From Marinobacter sp. EhC06 (GTDB lineage Bacteria; Pseudomonadota; Gammaproteobacteria; Pseudomonadales; Oleiphilaceae), in assembly GCF_001650915.1 (NCBI RefSeq), contig NZ_LXYO01000035.1:1-64000 (forward strand): a DNA stretch of 64,000 nucleotides. The letters run 5' to 3'. A program made the position numbers and the translations under genes. The notes below the pieces were generated by a model. It was given only the letters and a program-made list of their open reading frames with translations, did no database searches and was not told the DNA's origin. Shown here in pieces: positions 35,166 to 42,834 of this stretch (its first letter is position 1; every line of letters starts with the position of its first letter).

Positions 35166-35936
35166 ATGACCGATGCGATAAGCTTGCCAGCGTCTTCGCT
35201 GGGAGAGTTGGAGAAGATCATCAAGGGCTATGGTCACTCAGGTAAGGAAATCGACTTGGCGAGCCTTTCCAAGCTCATTGGTATCGGTAGAACAAGTATT
35301 AGTCCTAACAACCCATTTCTAGCAGAAACCGGGATTGTCACATCCGGGAAAAAGAAAAAGATCACTGATGAGGGATTGAAACTCGCCAGAGCGCTTGACC
35401 ACAACCAGTCTGAGCATATAGCAGCCACATGGCGTAAGGTTGTTCGTGAAAGTGAATTCTTATCCAACATTGTTTCTACTATTAGAATCAAAGGTGGCCT
35501 CTCAGTTGAGGATGCTGCTGGTCATGTGCTTTATGCGGCAGGAGCCAAGAATACAAAGGGGAATCGTACCGGGGCTCGTACTATTGTCGATATCCTTGTT
35601 ATCACAGGATTAGTTAGTAACGATGACGGAACGTTAAGGGTAGCGCAAACTAACCCAGATGACAGTGAACCAGTGGCTAAAGAAGCGCTCGACCATGGGG
35701 GTGGTCAACAAAGTGACCGTAGTTCGTCTTTCAATGTTGATCCAGTTAGCACGGCTCAAAATGAAGCTCCCATTTCCGGTATTGGCGGATTATCAAGTCA
35801 AATCAAGGGTAACGGCGTTCCAACCATTGCGATAAATATCGAGCTTCATCTGCCCGCGACTGATAATCCAGAAGTCTACGATCAGTTGTTTAAATCTCTG
35901 AGAAAAAATCTTCTGAGCCCTGAAGATGACGACTGA
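35166..35936 (+). CDS. Cassette 2a: partner protein of a HEPN gene, possible winged-helix
   Basis: A 256-residue protein; GGAG precedes the ATG at 35166 by about 5 bases. Residues ~1-75 (SLGELEKIIKGYGHSGKEID through I-T-D-E-G-L-K-L-A-R-A-L) look like a winged-helix DNA-binding unit, and ~100-160 like a second one. A flexible Ser/Gln/Asp-rich linker follows, and then a C-terminal strand-helix unit (IAINIELHLPATDNPEVYDQ, then L-F-K-S-L-R). It overlaps the following HEPN gene by 11 bases. The layout suggests an antitoxin or regulator of that nuclease; this is inference. Confidence 0.65.
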   Translation: MTDAISLPASSLGELEKIIKGYGHSGKEIDLASLSKLIGIGRTSISPNNPFLAETGIVTSGKKKKITDEGLKLARALDHNQSEHIAATWRKVVRESEFLSNIVSTIRIKGGLSVEDAAGHVLYAAGAKNTKGNRTGARTIVDILVITGLVSNDDGTLRVAQTNPDDSEPVAKEALDHGGGQQSDRSSSFNVDPVSTAQNEAPISGIGGLSSQIKGNGVPTIAINIELHLPATDNPEVYDQLFKSLRKNLLSPEDDD

Positions 35937-36456
35937 ATTACTGCCGAATTTATTGAAGCGTGTAGGACAGGCTGAGAAAGAAGCTCATGGAATTCTCAGC
36001 AGCCATGAAGCTTCGAAATCACGGATTATATTTCTTGAAGGCCTTCTCCGGGACATTCGTTCCATGCCCGTTGATGTGGAAACATACTTTCAAGAATCAA
36101 TAAAGTGTCTTGAGGTGGGCTGTATTCGAGCAGGAATGGTCCTAGCCTGGAGCGGGTTGTTCGAAATACTGGCCGAGCGCTTATACGCCGACAAGGAAGC
36201 CGAAATTCGGTCTCTGCGCCCGAAGTGGAAGTTTAAAGACCTGGCAGAACTGAAAGAACAATGTCCTGAATCCCAGATATTGGATGTTGGAAAAGAAGTC
36301 GGTGTAATTAAGAAAGCACACTTGAAAGTTCTGCACGGCCATTTGGCCACTCGGAATCAATGTGCTCACCCTACAGTGTACTTGCCGAGCTTGAATGTCG
36401 GAATCGGATACGTCGATGAGCTTATTGCCTTCACCAAACTATATATTAGCCCCTAA
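35926..36456 (+). CDS. Cassette 2b: putative HEPN ribonuclease
   Basis: A 176-residue helical protein with A-T-R-N-Q-C-A-H-P-T, giving the HEPN motif R143-N-x3-H148 near the C-terminus, the normal place for the motif. A preceding helix carries a Trp-Ser-Gly-Leu-Phe-Glu segment (~65-72). HEPN proteins of this kind are RNases in toxin-antitoxin and abortive-infection systems. It overlaps its partner gene upstream and its stop codon lies inside the next attC-like site. Confidence 0.7.
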   Translation: MTTELLPNLLKRVGQAEKEAHGILSSHEASKSRIIFLEGLLRDIRSMPVDVETYFQESIKCLEVGCIRAGMVLAWSGLFEILAERLYADKEAEIRSLRPKWKFKDLAELKEQCPESQILDVGKEVGVIKKAHLKVLHGHLATRNQCAHPTVYLPSLNVGIGYVDELIAFTKLYISP

Positions 36457-36529
36457 CAATCGGCTTCACAGCGACCTGGATTTCCACCGCTTCGCGGCTC
36501 CAAACCGGCGCGTGAGCCGGGCGTTCATT
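36451..36529 (+). repeat. attC-like site 2
   Basis: A 79-base site from CCCTAAC (containing the stop codon of the previous gene) to GTTCATT. Inner arms CGGCTTCACAGCG and CGCGTGAGCCG pair with one extra T, and an internal CCGC-TT-GCGG hairpin lies at the centre. The R' box departs from GTTRRRY. Confidence 0.75.
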
Positions 36530-36559
36530 ATAGCCAGGATTTTTCTTGAGGAGCAAAGT

Positions 36560-37645
36560 GTGTCATTGCTGGATTCTTACCGTCGAAATGTGTCGAGAAA
36601 ACGAGAAGAAATCGCCAAGCTGCAGCAGGGAAAGGCGAAGGAACAAGCTAAAATAGCCAATCTCTCTGTGAAGATAGGCTCTGCTTCACAAGCATTGTCC
36701 CGAACTAGTAGTACAAGTACTGCGAAAACCAAGCTACGTGAAATTGAAAGACACCAAAAGGATCAAGTGACAGCGGAAAAGAAAGTGGCTGATCTTGACT
36801 ACAAAATTGCAAAAAAGCAGAAAGAACTTTCTGATGAGCAGAAAAAAGTGTCAACGGAAGAAGAAAAAGAGGCTAAAAAAAGACAAAGGGAATCAGAGCG
36901 TCAGTCCAGAGCAGAACAATCAAGAATAAATCAAATAAACAGAACTCTGGATAAGCATGAAGGGTTGCATCAAAGCACTATTGAAACTCTAGAGGCACTT
37001 CAACAGCTTCCAGAGAGGATTATGGTTCTATTTTTAGCATCAAACCCAGTCGATGCGCAACAGTTAAGGCTTGACGAAGAAGCGCGTTCTATCGGCGATA
37101 TGATTAGAAAGGCGAAGCACAGAGATTCAGTTTCATTTGAAAGTAGGTGGGCAGTCCAACCAATGGATGTGCTGCAAGCAATAAATGAGTTGAGTCCAAC
37201 AATAGTTCATTTTAGCGGTCATGGTTCAGACTCCGACGAGATAGTATTTCAGGATGCCAATGGCAATGCAAAACTAGTTAGTAAAGAGGCAATTGTTCAA
37301 ACTATGATGGCCTCATCGAGTAACATTCGTTTAGTTTTCTTTAATACTTGCTATTCCTATAACCAAGCGGAATCTGTAATTCAGCATGTTGAAGCAGCTA
37401 TTGGCATGAATACTAGCATTGGCGATAATGCGGCTAAAGTATTTTCTTCACAGTTCTATTCTGCAATAGGGTTCGGACTTTCAGTTAAAAACGCATTTGA
37501 GCAGGCTAAGGCTTTGGTTATGATGGAAGGCATCAAGGAAGAGAATACCCCAGAGCTTTTTGTCCAAGATGGCCTAGATCCAGAAGATTTGATTATGGTG
37601 CGACCAAGTGGAGTACCAGAAAAATCGTTCGAATCATCAGAGTAA
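36560..37645 (+). CDS. Cassette 3: coiled-coil protein with CHAT protease domain
   Basis: A 361-residue protein. Residues ~1-145 form a long, charged coiled coil rich in Lys, Glu and Gln. Residues ~150-350 are a CHAT (caspase-like) domain beginning I-M-V-L-F-L-A-S-N-P-V-D and continuing with RLDEEARSIGDMIRKAKHRD. The catalytic pair is visible: H221 in VHFSGHGS and C264 in FFNTCYS. CHAT proteases act in bacterial immune systems, cutting partner proteins after phage sensing. No partner substrate is adjacent. GTG at 36560 chosen because GAGGAG lies 6 bases before it and upstream frame runs through attC. Confidence 0.8.
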   Translation: MSLLDSYRRNVSRKREEIAKLQQGKAKEQAKIANLSVKIGSASQALSRTSSTSTAKTKLREIERHQKDQVTAEKKVADLDYKIAKKQKELSDEQKKVSTEEEKEAKKRQRESERQSRAEQSRINQINRTLDKHEGLHQSTIETLEALQQLPERIMVLFLASNPVDAQQLRLDEEARSIGDMIRKAKHRDSVSFESRWAVQPMDVLQAINELSPTIVHFSGHGSDSDEIVFQDANGNAKLVSKEAIVQTMMASSSNIRLVFFNTCYSYNQAESVIQHVEAAIGMNTSIGDNAAKVFSSQFYSAIGFGLSVKNAFEQAKALVMMEGIKEENTPELFVQDGLDPEDLIMVRPSGVPEKSFESSE

Positions 37646-37647
37646 AT

Positions 37648-37714
37648 ACTGAACAAAGCCATTCATCAGACTCCGGCGCTATCGCGCCCCCCGCTGTTGA
37701 TCGCGACGTTAAGG
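37648..37714 (+). repeat. attC-like site 3
   Basis: A 67-base site from ACTGAAC to GTTAAGG, with a central GGCGC-TATC-GCGCC hairpin and partial pairing of CATCAG-type and CTGTTGATC-type arms. It is weaker than sites 1 and 2, but lies at the right place, three bases after the stop codon. Confidence 0.6.
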
Positions 37715-37736
37715 CAAAAATGGTAAGGATCTAATT

Positions 37737-38690
37737 TTGGGTGTAAAAGTAAAAAAAGTTAAAGACAAAAAAACTCAAGAAGAAGTCACCGTTGAAGATT
37801 GTGAAGGTGGCTATGACGGCGAGTATGTCTGCCATGTGAATGGATGTGATGCATATATGTCTTTTGTTCACTCCTATGAGCAAAGACGCTTAGAAAGAGT
37901 AATTACAGTTCCTTCGTTTTTTAAGCTTAAGCAAAACCATAAACATTCATACAAATTTTGCCCTTACAACACCGAGGGCGCGGTTGAGGTTATTGCAAGA
38001 GACTCTGACCCAGATGTATTAAGGTCTTTAGATGACAATAAGTATGAGTTCAGTCTTCAAATACTTCACAAACCAGAACGTTCTGAGACTACAACTGAGC
38101 CAAGAGACGGTTCCATAGAATATCCGAGCAAAAAAAGACTCAAAGGTAAAACGTATACCAGAAAAGGTACAGCCCCGAGCTATATAAAGGTATTGCAGCA
38201 AGTTCTTGCGCTGAGATCAGAACTTGAAGAGGATAATGAACTTGCTTCTTTGATCGTCCTCAATTACAGAGGAAAGAAGATTAAATGGGATGCATTCTAT
38301 TTTGAGGAAGATCAGTATATTTCAGCCTACAAACTTGTTGAAAATAAAAAACAAAAACACCCAATGTGTTTTCAGGGTGTTGTTTCAAAGCTTATTCCGC
38401 CAACCGAAAAATTCAAATACTGGAAAATAAAGCTACACAGTCCTTATTATGAGTTAGTAGACAAGGTTACACCTATTCCTAGTATTGAGCTAGTTATCGC
38501 AGATAAGGAGCTTGACCCCTCAGAATATACCGAAGGCCAGAGGATTCTGGCGTATGGTGTCGTGAAGACTTCAGTAGGTGAATGGGTGCCGCCTAAAGAA
38601 AGAGACAAAAAGGAGCCAAAGAAAATTAAATTTTTAAATATGAGCTTGTGGATTAACCATCTTGAGCAGATCGCCAGTCTCAGCCCTTAA
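37737..38690 (+). CDS. Cassette 4: unknown protein with putative N-terminal zinc site
   Basis: A 317-residue protein opening with TTG; TAAGGAT lies 7-8 bases upstream. The N-terminus has cysteines and histidines (E-D-C, V-C-H-V-N-G-C-D, then N-H-K-H-S-Y-K-F-C-P-Y-N) that could bind zinc, reminiscent of the CoiA-like knuckle. The middle is Lys/Arg-rich (K-K-R-L-K-G-K-T-Y-T-R-K) and the C-terminal half beta-rich. No known domain is recognised. AT content is high compared with the flanking chromosome. The stop codon lies inside attC-like site 4. Confidence 0.65.
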   Translation: MGVKVKKVKDKKTQEEVTVEDCEGGYDGEYVCHVNGCDAYMSFVHSYEQRRLERVITVPSFFKLKQNHKHSYKFCPYNTEGAVEVIARDSDPDVLRSLDDNKYEFSLQILHKPERSETTTEPRDGSIEYPSKKRLKGKTYTRKGTAPSYIKVLQQVLALRSELEEDNELASLIVLNYRGKKIKWDAFYFEEDQYISAYKLVENKKQKHPMCFQGVVSKLIPPTEKFKYWKIKLHSPYYELVDKVTPIPSIELVIADKELDPSEYTEGQRILAYGVVKTSVGEWVPPKERDKKEPKKIKFLNMSLWINHLEQIASLSP

Positions 38691-38785
38691 CATAGGCGTC
38701 AACGGGACCGTGGACCTCCCCCATTTCGTGGGCTGGACCTGCAAACCGCTACGCGGTTTTTCGGCCGGTTACGGCGGCGTTAAAG
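38685..38785 (+). repeat. attC-like site 4
   Basis: A 101-base site from CCTTAAC to GTTAAAG. Outer arms of type CGTCAACGGGACCG and CGGCCGGTTACGG pair with one extra C, and two internal hairpins (CCCCAT/GTGGG and ACCGC/GCGGT) fill the centre. This size is known among longer attC sites. Confidence 0.7.
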
Positions 38786-38852
38786 GTACTCGTTGGCCTA
38801 CACTGCTGGGCGTATATCGAGATTCCAGCCAATGAGGCAAAGGAGATGCGTC

Positions 38853-39011
38853 ATGGCTAAGAGCGGAAATGGTTCAAAAGGCAATGGACGCCCGCCATCC
38901 AGTCACGCGGGCCCCGGAGGAAATTGGCCTAGCACAACGGGGCGCCCGTCCGGTGGCGGCCGAGGTAATCGAGCGCCGTTTTTGGCATTTTGCCTAAGGA
39001 TTAAGCAATGA
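38853..39011 (+). CDS. Cassette 5a: small Gly/Asn/Ser-rich protein
   Basis: A 52-residue protein (MAKSGNGSKGNGRPPSSHAG, then P-G-G-N-W-P-S) with a hydrophobic tail. AGGAG lies 7 bases before the ATG. Low-complexity peptides of this kind occur in integron cassettes as hypothetical proteins. Its stop overlaps the start of the next gene as ATGA, so the two are probably co-translated. Function unknown. Confidence 0.55.
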   Translation: MAKSGNGSKGNGRPPSSHAGPGGNWPSTTGRPSGGGRGNRAPFLAFCLRIKQ

Positions 39012-39508
39012 GTTCGTACGGAACGTTGATATTCTTCTGTGGGAAGATGGGAGCTGGCAAAAGCACTTTGTCTGGCAAGATCGCTCGCGAGCGGGGAGCC
39101 GTGCTTATTTCAGAGGATGAATGGCTGGCCGCTTTGTTCCCTGGCGAGATCAATGATTTCAATGATTACATTCGTTACTCATCTCGGCTCAAGCCAGTGC
39201 TGAGATCACACGTTGAGCAAGTGCTCTTGGCCGGTACCTCTGTGGTCCTGGACTTTCCCGGCAACACCCCTAAGCAGAGAGCCTGGTTCAAGGATATATA
39301 CTCGCAACACGGCATTCCTCATGAGCTGTACTATTTGTCGGTAGACGATGAAGTTTGTTTAAAACAGCTGAAACAGCGGCAGAAAGAACAACCCGAACGA
39401 GCACAGTTCGACACGGAGGAGGTCTTTCGCATGGTGACGGGTTACTTTGAACCGCCCGAAGAGTCGGAGGCGTTCAACCTCCAGATTGTTGAAGGAAAGT
39501 CCGGATAA
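39008..39508 (+). CDS. Cassette 5b: P-loop kinase-like protein (AAA_33 type)
   Basis: A 166-residue cytosolic protein with Walker A GKMGAGKST at ~12-20 and a D-x-D/E pattern at S-E-D-E-W. It has V-V-L-D-F-P-G-N-T as the probable Walker B region and a lid-like Q-L-K-Q-R-Q segment. This is the small-kinase layout shared with phosphotransferases that modify antibiotics or nucleotides and with zeta-type toxins; the substrate is unknown. The upstream overlapping small gene could be a partner. Confidence 0.75.
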   Translation: MSSYGTLIFFCGKMGAGKSTLSGKIARERGAVLISEDEWLAALFPGEINDFNDYIRYSSRLKPVLRSHVEQVLLAGTSVVLDFPGNTPKQRAWFKDIYSQHGIPHELYYLSVDDEVCLKQLKQRQKEQPERAQFDTEEVFRMVTGYFEPPEESEAFNLQIVEGKSG

Positions 39509-39556
39509 CGGGTGACTGCTGCCAGACGCATCTACGTTGGCAGTCAGTTGCTAGCC
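39502..39556 (+). repeat. Degenerate attC-like site 5
   Basis: The stop codon of the kinase gene lies in GGATAAC; a hairpin with TGACTGCTGCCA and TTGGCAGTCA arms follows, closing with GTTGCTA. Core boxes deviate from consensus, so it may be the decayed last site of the array or a simple hairpin. Confidence 0.35.
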
Positions 39557-39625
39557 TGACAAACTTGGAAATGCCAGCGTGGCAGCTCTGGTTTTAGCCG
39601 CCACGCCATTAGTAACCCCCTCTCC

Positions 39626-40105
39626 TCAATCACTCACACCCATTCTGGTCATCTGGAAGGGAAGCAATTTCCTATCGCTATCCAATGTCACAACGTCGAG
39701 TTCATCGATGAGAGCCGGATTCAAATGCTGGTAAGTCCACAGGTAGTCAAACCCGTTTTCTGCCGCCTCATATCGATCCAACAATATACGGACATTCGCA
39801 ATGCCGGCCATACGGATCGCCATGTAACAGAGAGCGCAAGGCTCTCCTGAAGCAATCAACGTCGTCCCTTTTAAAGAAACGCTTTTCTCATTCCATGAAG
39901 CGTCCCTTATCGCCTGTATTTCTGCGTGTGCGGTACAATCCAGATGCTCGGCAACCTGATTTACCCCCTTGCCGACAACGTCTCCATTTTGATTGACGAT
40001 CACAGCGGAAAACGGCAAACCACCGGCTTTTACATTGCTAATAGCCAGATCAATGGCACTTTCGCCACAGGTTGCCAGACGCTCCTCATCAATTCGGTCA
40101 CGCAT
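39626..40105 (-). CDS. Nucleoside/base deaminase (CDA fold)
   Basis: A 159-residue zinc deaminase. The metal/catalytic motif T-A-H-A-E-I-Q-A-I and the second motif S-G-E-P-C-A-L-C-Y-M are both present, as in guanine and tRNA-adenosine deaminases. The length fits the guanine-deaminase-like group; the substrate cannot be assigned. GAGGT before the ATG at 40105 fixes the start. It overlaps the azoreductase stop by 8 bases and is probably in its operon. Confidence 0.85.
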   Translation of the reverse strand: MRDRIDEERLATCGESAIDLAISNVKAGGLPFSAVIVNQNGDVVGKGVNQVAEHLDCTAHAEIQAIRDASWNEKSVSLKGTTLIASGEPCALCYMAIRMAGIANVRILLDRYEAAENGFDYLWTYQHLNPALIDELDVVTLDSDRKLLPFQMTRMGVSD

Positions 40106-40802
40106 CGGTGACCTCATTTCTTGACGATAGCGCCGGGGCTGAAAGGCTCAGCTCTGAAGCAAGGCTCTCGGCTCGAGCTTTGGCGTTGGCGACTGACACT
40201 CGGTGCCTCTCGTCGCCAAATTCCTGATATTCAGCGGCGACCTCATAAATGGTGTCCACACCGAGGTATTTGCTCAACGTTCTGAGGTGCGGCACCAGGT
40301 GGCCAGACTCTTCTCTTATTCCGCCCTTCTCAAAGCCAAACTCTCCGCTGGAGGTCACGATGATCAATGTCTTACCGGAGAGCAGAGGCTGCAGGGGGAA
40401 GTCCCCTCGTTCGAGATCGAAATCAAACGTTTTGCCAATGCGAACGATCTGATCGAACCAGGCTTTTAGCTGAGCCGGCATACCGTAGTTGTACATGGGT
40501 GAGGAGATCACGATAACGTCAGCCGCCGACACTTCCGCGATCAGGGTATCAGAGAGTGCCAGTGTCTCCTGCTGCGCCGGGGTACGTTTCTCCTCCGGGG
40601 TAAACACCGCGCCAATCCAATCCTGGGTGATGAAAGCGGGTGGATTCACGCCAACGTCACGATAGATATATTCATCTTCAGGCCGGTTCTGTTTCCAGGT
40701 ATCAATGAACCGACGGGCGACATTTTTCGATATGGAATCGTGATCCGGGTTCGGGTTTGTCGCCGCTCTGACGCTGGAATCAATGTGTAATAGTGTGCTC
40801 AT
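40098..40802 (-). CDS. FMN-dependent NADH azoreductase, AzoR-like
   Basis: A 234-residue flavodoxin-fold quinone/azo reductase. The N-terminal L-L-H-I-D-S-S-V-R phosphate/FMN loop, the S-P-M-Y-N-Y-G-M-P-A-Q-L-K motif and the T-S-S-G-E-F-G segment are typical of AzoR. AAGGA spaced 7 bases supports the ATG at 40802. It is divergent from a LysR-type gene, which is likely to control it. Confidence 0.88.
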   Translation of the reverse strand: MSTLLHIDSSVRAATNPNPDHDSISKNVARRFIDTWKQNRPEDEYIYRDVGVNPPAFITQDWIGAVFTPEEKRTPAQQETLALSDTLIAEVSAADVIVISSPMYNYGMPAQLKAWFDQIVRIGKTFDFDLERGDFPLQPLLSGKTLIIVTSSGEFGFEKGGIREESGHLVPHLRTLSKYLGVDTIYEVAAEYQEFGDERHRVSVANAKARAESLASELSLSAPALSSRNEVTDA

Positions 40803-40940
40803 GTTCATTTCCTTGGCTGATTGATGACAGGAGCTAGTTTGTGGCGCTGAATGGACTTGCACAAACGGAAAAATTACACTTGCAGATGACTTAAACTCAT
40901 CCGAACGTTCATGAACTCGTGATTGACCTGGAGATTCATA

Positions 40941-41792
40941 TTGCAAGTGTCATTACAGGCGCTGAAAGCCTTTGAGTCGGCTGCCCGCCGGGGAAGTTTC
41001 AAGTTGGCCGCAGAAGAACTTTCGCTAACGCCGACAGCCATTTCACACCACATTGGCAACCTGGAAAGCCGATTGAATGTGAGCCTGTTTCATCGGCAGG
41101 GAAGGCGGATATCCTTAACCGGAACGGGTATCCGATTAGCCAAAGCGACCTCGGAAGGATTTCGGAAAATCGACAGCGCTTTGGAAGAGGTGGTGAAGGC
41201 AGGCAATACGGTCAGGGTGACGACGACATCATCCTTGGCAGCGATGGTGCTGATCCCTTCCCAGCACGAGTTTGAACAAGCCAACCCGGATATCTCTGTG
41301 GAAATATCGACCGGCGAGTCGGTCGACAGCCAATCCTATATCATTCCGGTTCGGCTCGGTGATGTCTCAGTCGTTGAAGATTCTGATGTCATTCGATTTG
41401 AGTCATTCAATGTATTTGGTGCTTATGGAATGACGCCTCCTTCCTGGGAGAGTGAACCAATCACACTTTTCACCACGGAGTGGAAAAACAAAGCGTTACC
41501 GGCCCCTCCCCTCACCAATTGGTTAGAGAAAAATGGACTGGAGGGGGCAAATGTTCAACTCAAAACGTTTGATCAGGAGCTTTTCGGGATCCAACAGGCT
41601 ATGGCAGGCAACGGACTGGTGTTCTGCTCTACAACGCTCGTAGACAGGCTGTTGAAGGCCAACGTTCTGCAGCACTTCGACACTCAATCGGTAACATCAG
41701 ATTTGTGCTATTACGTTCCAGGTAGGGACAGCTTCGAAACGAGGAGTGCGGCCAGATTCCTGAATTGGATCGAAGATATCTTGAACCAGTAA
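40941..41792 (+). CDS. LysR-family transcription regulator
   Basis: A 283-residue regulator with the winged helix-turn-helix at residues ~5-65 (LQALKAFESAARRGSFKLAA, then T-P-T-A-I-S-H-H-I-G) and a substrate-binding effector domain after it, similar to GcvA-type regulators. The TTG at 40941 has GGAG 7 bases before it; other candidate starts lack one. The 138-base gap to the divergent azoreductase gene is the expected operator region. Confidence 0.85.
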   Translation: MQVSLQALKAFESAARRGSFKLAAEELSLTPTAISHHIGNLESRLNVSLFHRQGRRISLTGTGIRLAKATSEGFRKIDSALEEVVKAGNTVRVTTTSSLAAMVLIPSQHEFEQANPDISVEISTGESVDSQSYIIPVRLGDVSVVEDSDVIRFESFNVFGAYGMTPPSWESEPITLFTTEWKNKALPAPPLTNWLEKNGLEGANVQLKTFDQELFGIQQAMAGNGLVFCSTTLVDRLLKANVLQHFDTQSVTSDLCYYVPGRDSFETRSAARFLNWIEDILNQ

Positions 41793-41851
41793 TGCATGCA
41801 GTCACTCTTATTTTTCATGGACATCAGCCCAATAAAAACCGGAGAACGCCA

Positions 41852-42139
41852 ATGACCGCCTACGTGATCGGCAACATCACCGTAAAAGACCCCGACAAAT
41901 GGGCACAATACCGCAGCCTTGTTCCGGAAACGCTGGTTCCCTGGGGTGCGGAACTGGTACTTCGGGGCACACAGGCAAAGGTGCTGAGCGGGCAATACCG
42001 GCACACCGATACCGTTGTCATTCGGTTTCCCGATGCGGATTCCGTCGTCGATTGGCACGACTCTCCTGCCTATCAGGCATTGGTGCCGTTACGCACCCAG
42101 GCAGCAGATGTGGATCTGGTGACGTTCGAGGCCGATTAA
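41852..42139 (+). CDS. DUF1330 family protein
   Basis: A 95-residue protein of the dimeric alpha/beta-barrel type: T-A-Y-V-I-G-N-I-T-V-K-D at the start, Y-R-S-L-V-P, then V-I-R-F-P-D-A-D-S-V-V-D-W-H-D-S and Y-Q-A-L-V-P-L-R. GGAG lies 7 bases before the ATG. Function of the family is not established. Confidence 0.85.
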   Translation: MTAYVIGNITVKDPDKWAQYRSLVPETLVPWGAELVLRGTQAKVLSGQYRHTDTVVIRFPDADSVVDWHDSPAYQALVPLRTQAADVDLVTFEAD

Positions 42140-42202
42140 TAACTACTGCCACCGCTGGCAGCCTGGCGCCTATACTGGAAAGCAAACCAACAGAGAAGCG
42201 CC

Positions 42203-42682
42203 ATGGAAAACAATTCAACAAGCCTGAGCATGACCGTTCTGATGACGCCGGACAAAGCCAATTTCTCCGGCAATGTGCACGGCGGCACCCTGCTGAAGTA
42301 CCTGGATGAGGTTGCCTATGCCTGCGCCAGCCGCTACGCGGGGACTTATGTTGTTACCCTGTCCGTCGACCAGGTGATGTTCCTCCAGCCCATCCAGATT
42401 GGCGAGCTGGTCACCTTTCTGGCCAGCGTGAACTATACCGGCCGTACCTCCATGGAGATCGGCATCAAGGTGGTTACCGAGAACATCCGCGACAAGTTGG
42501 TCCGCCATAGCAACAGCTGCTTCTTTACCATGGTGGCGGTTGATGACAACGGCAAAGCTGTCGCCGTACCGCAGCTGGTTCCGGGCACCGATGATCAGAT
42601 ACGGCGATTTGCCAACGGCAAGGAGCGCCGCGCGATTCGTGCCGAACTGGAGGAGCGCTACAGGGCACTGCATAAGAAATGA
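42203..42682 (+). CDS. Acyl-CoA thioesterase, YciA/BACH type
   Basis: A 159-residue hotdog-fold thioesterase. The helix motif N-V-H-G-G-T-L-L-K-Y-L-D-E-V-A is the HGG/Asp active-site signature, and V-D-Q-V-M-F-L-Q-P-I supplies the next strand. It hydrolyses acyl-CoA in the cytosol; chain length is not deducible. It is a single-gene unit. Confidence 0.9.
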   Translation: MENNSTSLSMTVLMTPDKANFSGNVHGGTLLKYLDEVAYACASRYAGTYVVTLSVDQVMFLQPIQIGELVTFLASVNYTGRTSMEIGIKVVTENIRDKLVRHSNSCFFTMVAVDDNGKAVAVPQLVPGTDDQIRRFANGKERRAIRAELEERYRALHKK

Positions 42683-42696
42683 GCCCGGTGCTCTAA

Positions 42697-42768
42697 ACGT
42701 CACGCGATGGTATGGTTCAGGAACGGATCGACGCCAGTATTGAAGACGAACGGATCAACAGGAGATGA
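42697..42768 (+). pseudogene. Decayed N-terminal copy of the DksA/TraR-like gene
   Basis: Translation in one frame gives T-S-R-D-G-M-V-Q-E-R-I-D-A-S-I-E-D-E-R followed by I-N-R-R and a stop. It aligns with S-R-D-G-A-V-Q-E-Q-I-D-A-S-V-E-D-E-I of the gene at 43254. There is no start codon in the right place and the zinc-finger part is missing, so this is a remnant of a duplication or of another family member. Confidence 0.65.
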
Positions 42769-42834
42769 CCCAATACACAGAAAATCCCCGAGTCTAGAAC
42801 CAATAAACCTCAATTTTTTAAATCAAGGAAGATC

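Noticed and set aside
39556..39625. Further attC-like site right of the kinase cassette
   Set aside because: The sequence before the deaminase gene holds no core boxes or palindromic arms; the array appears to end near 39556.
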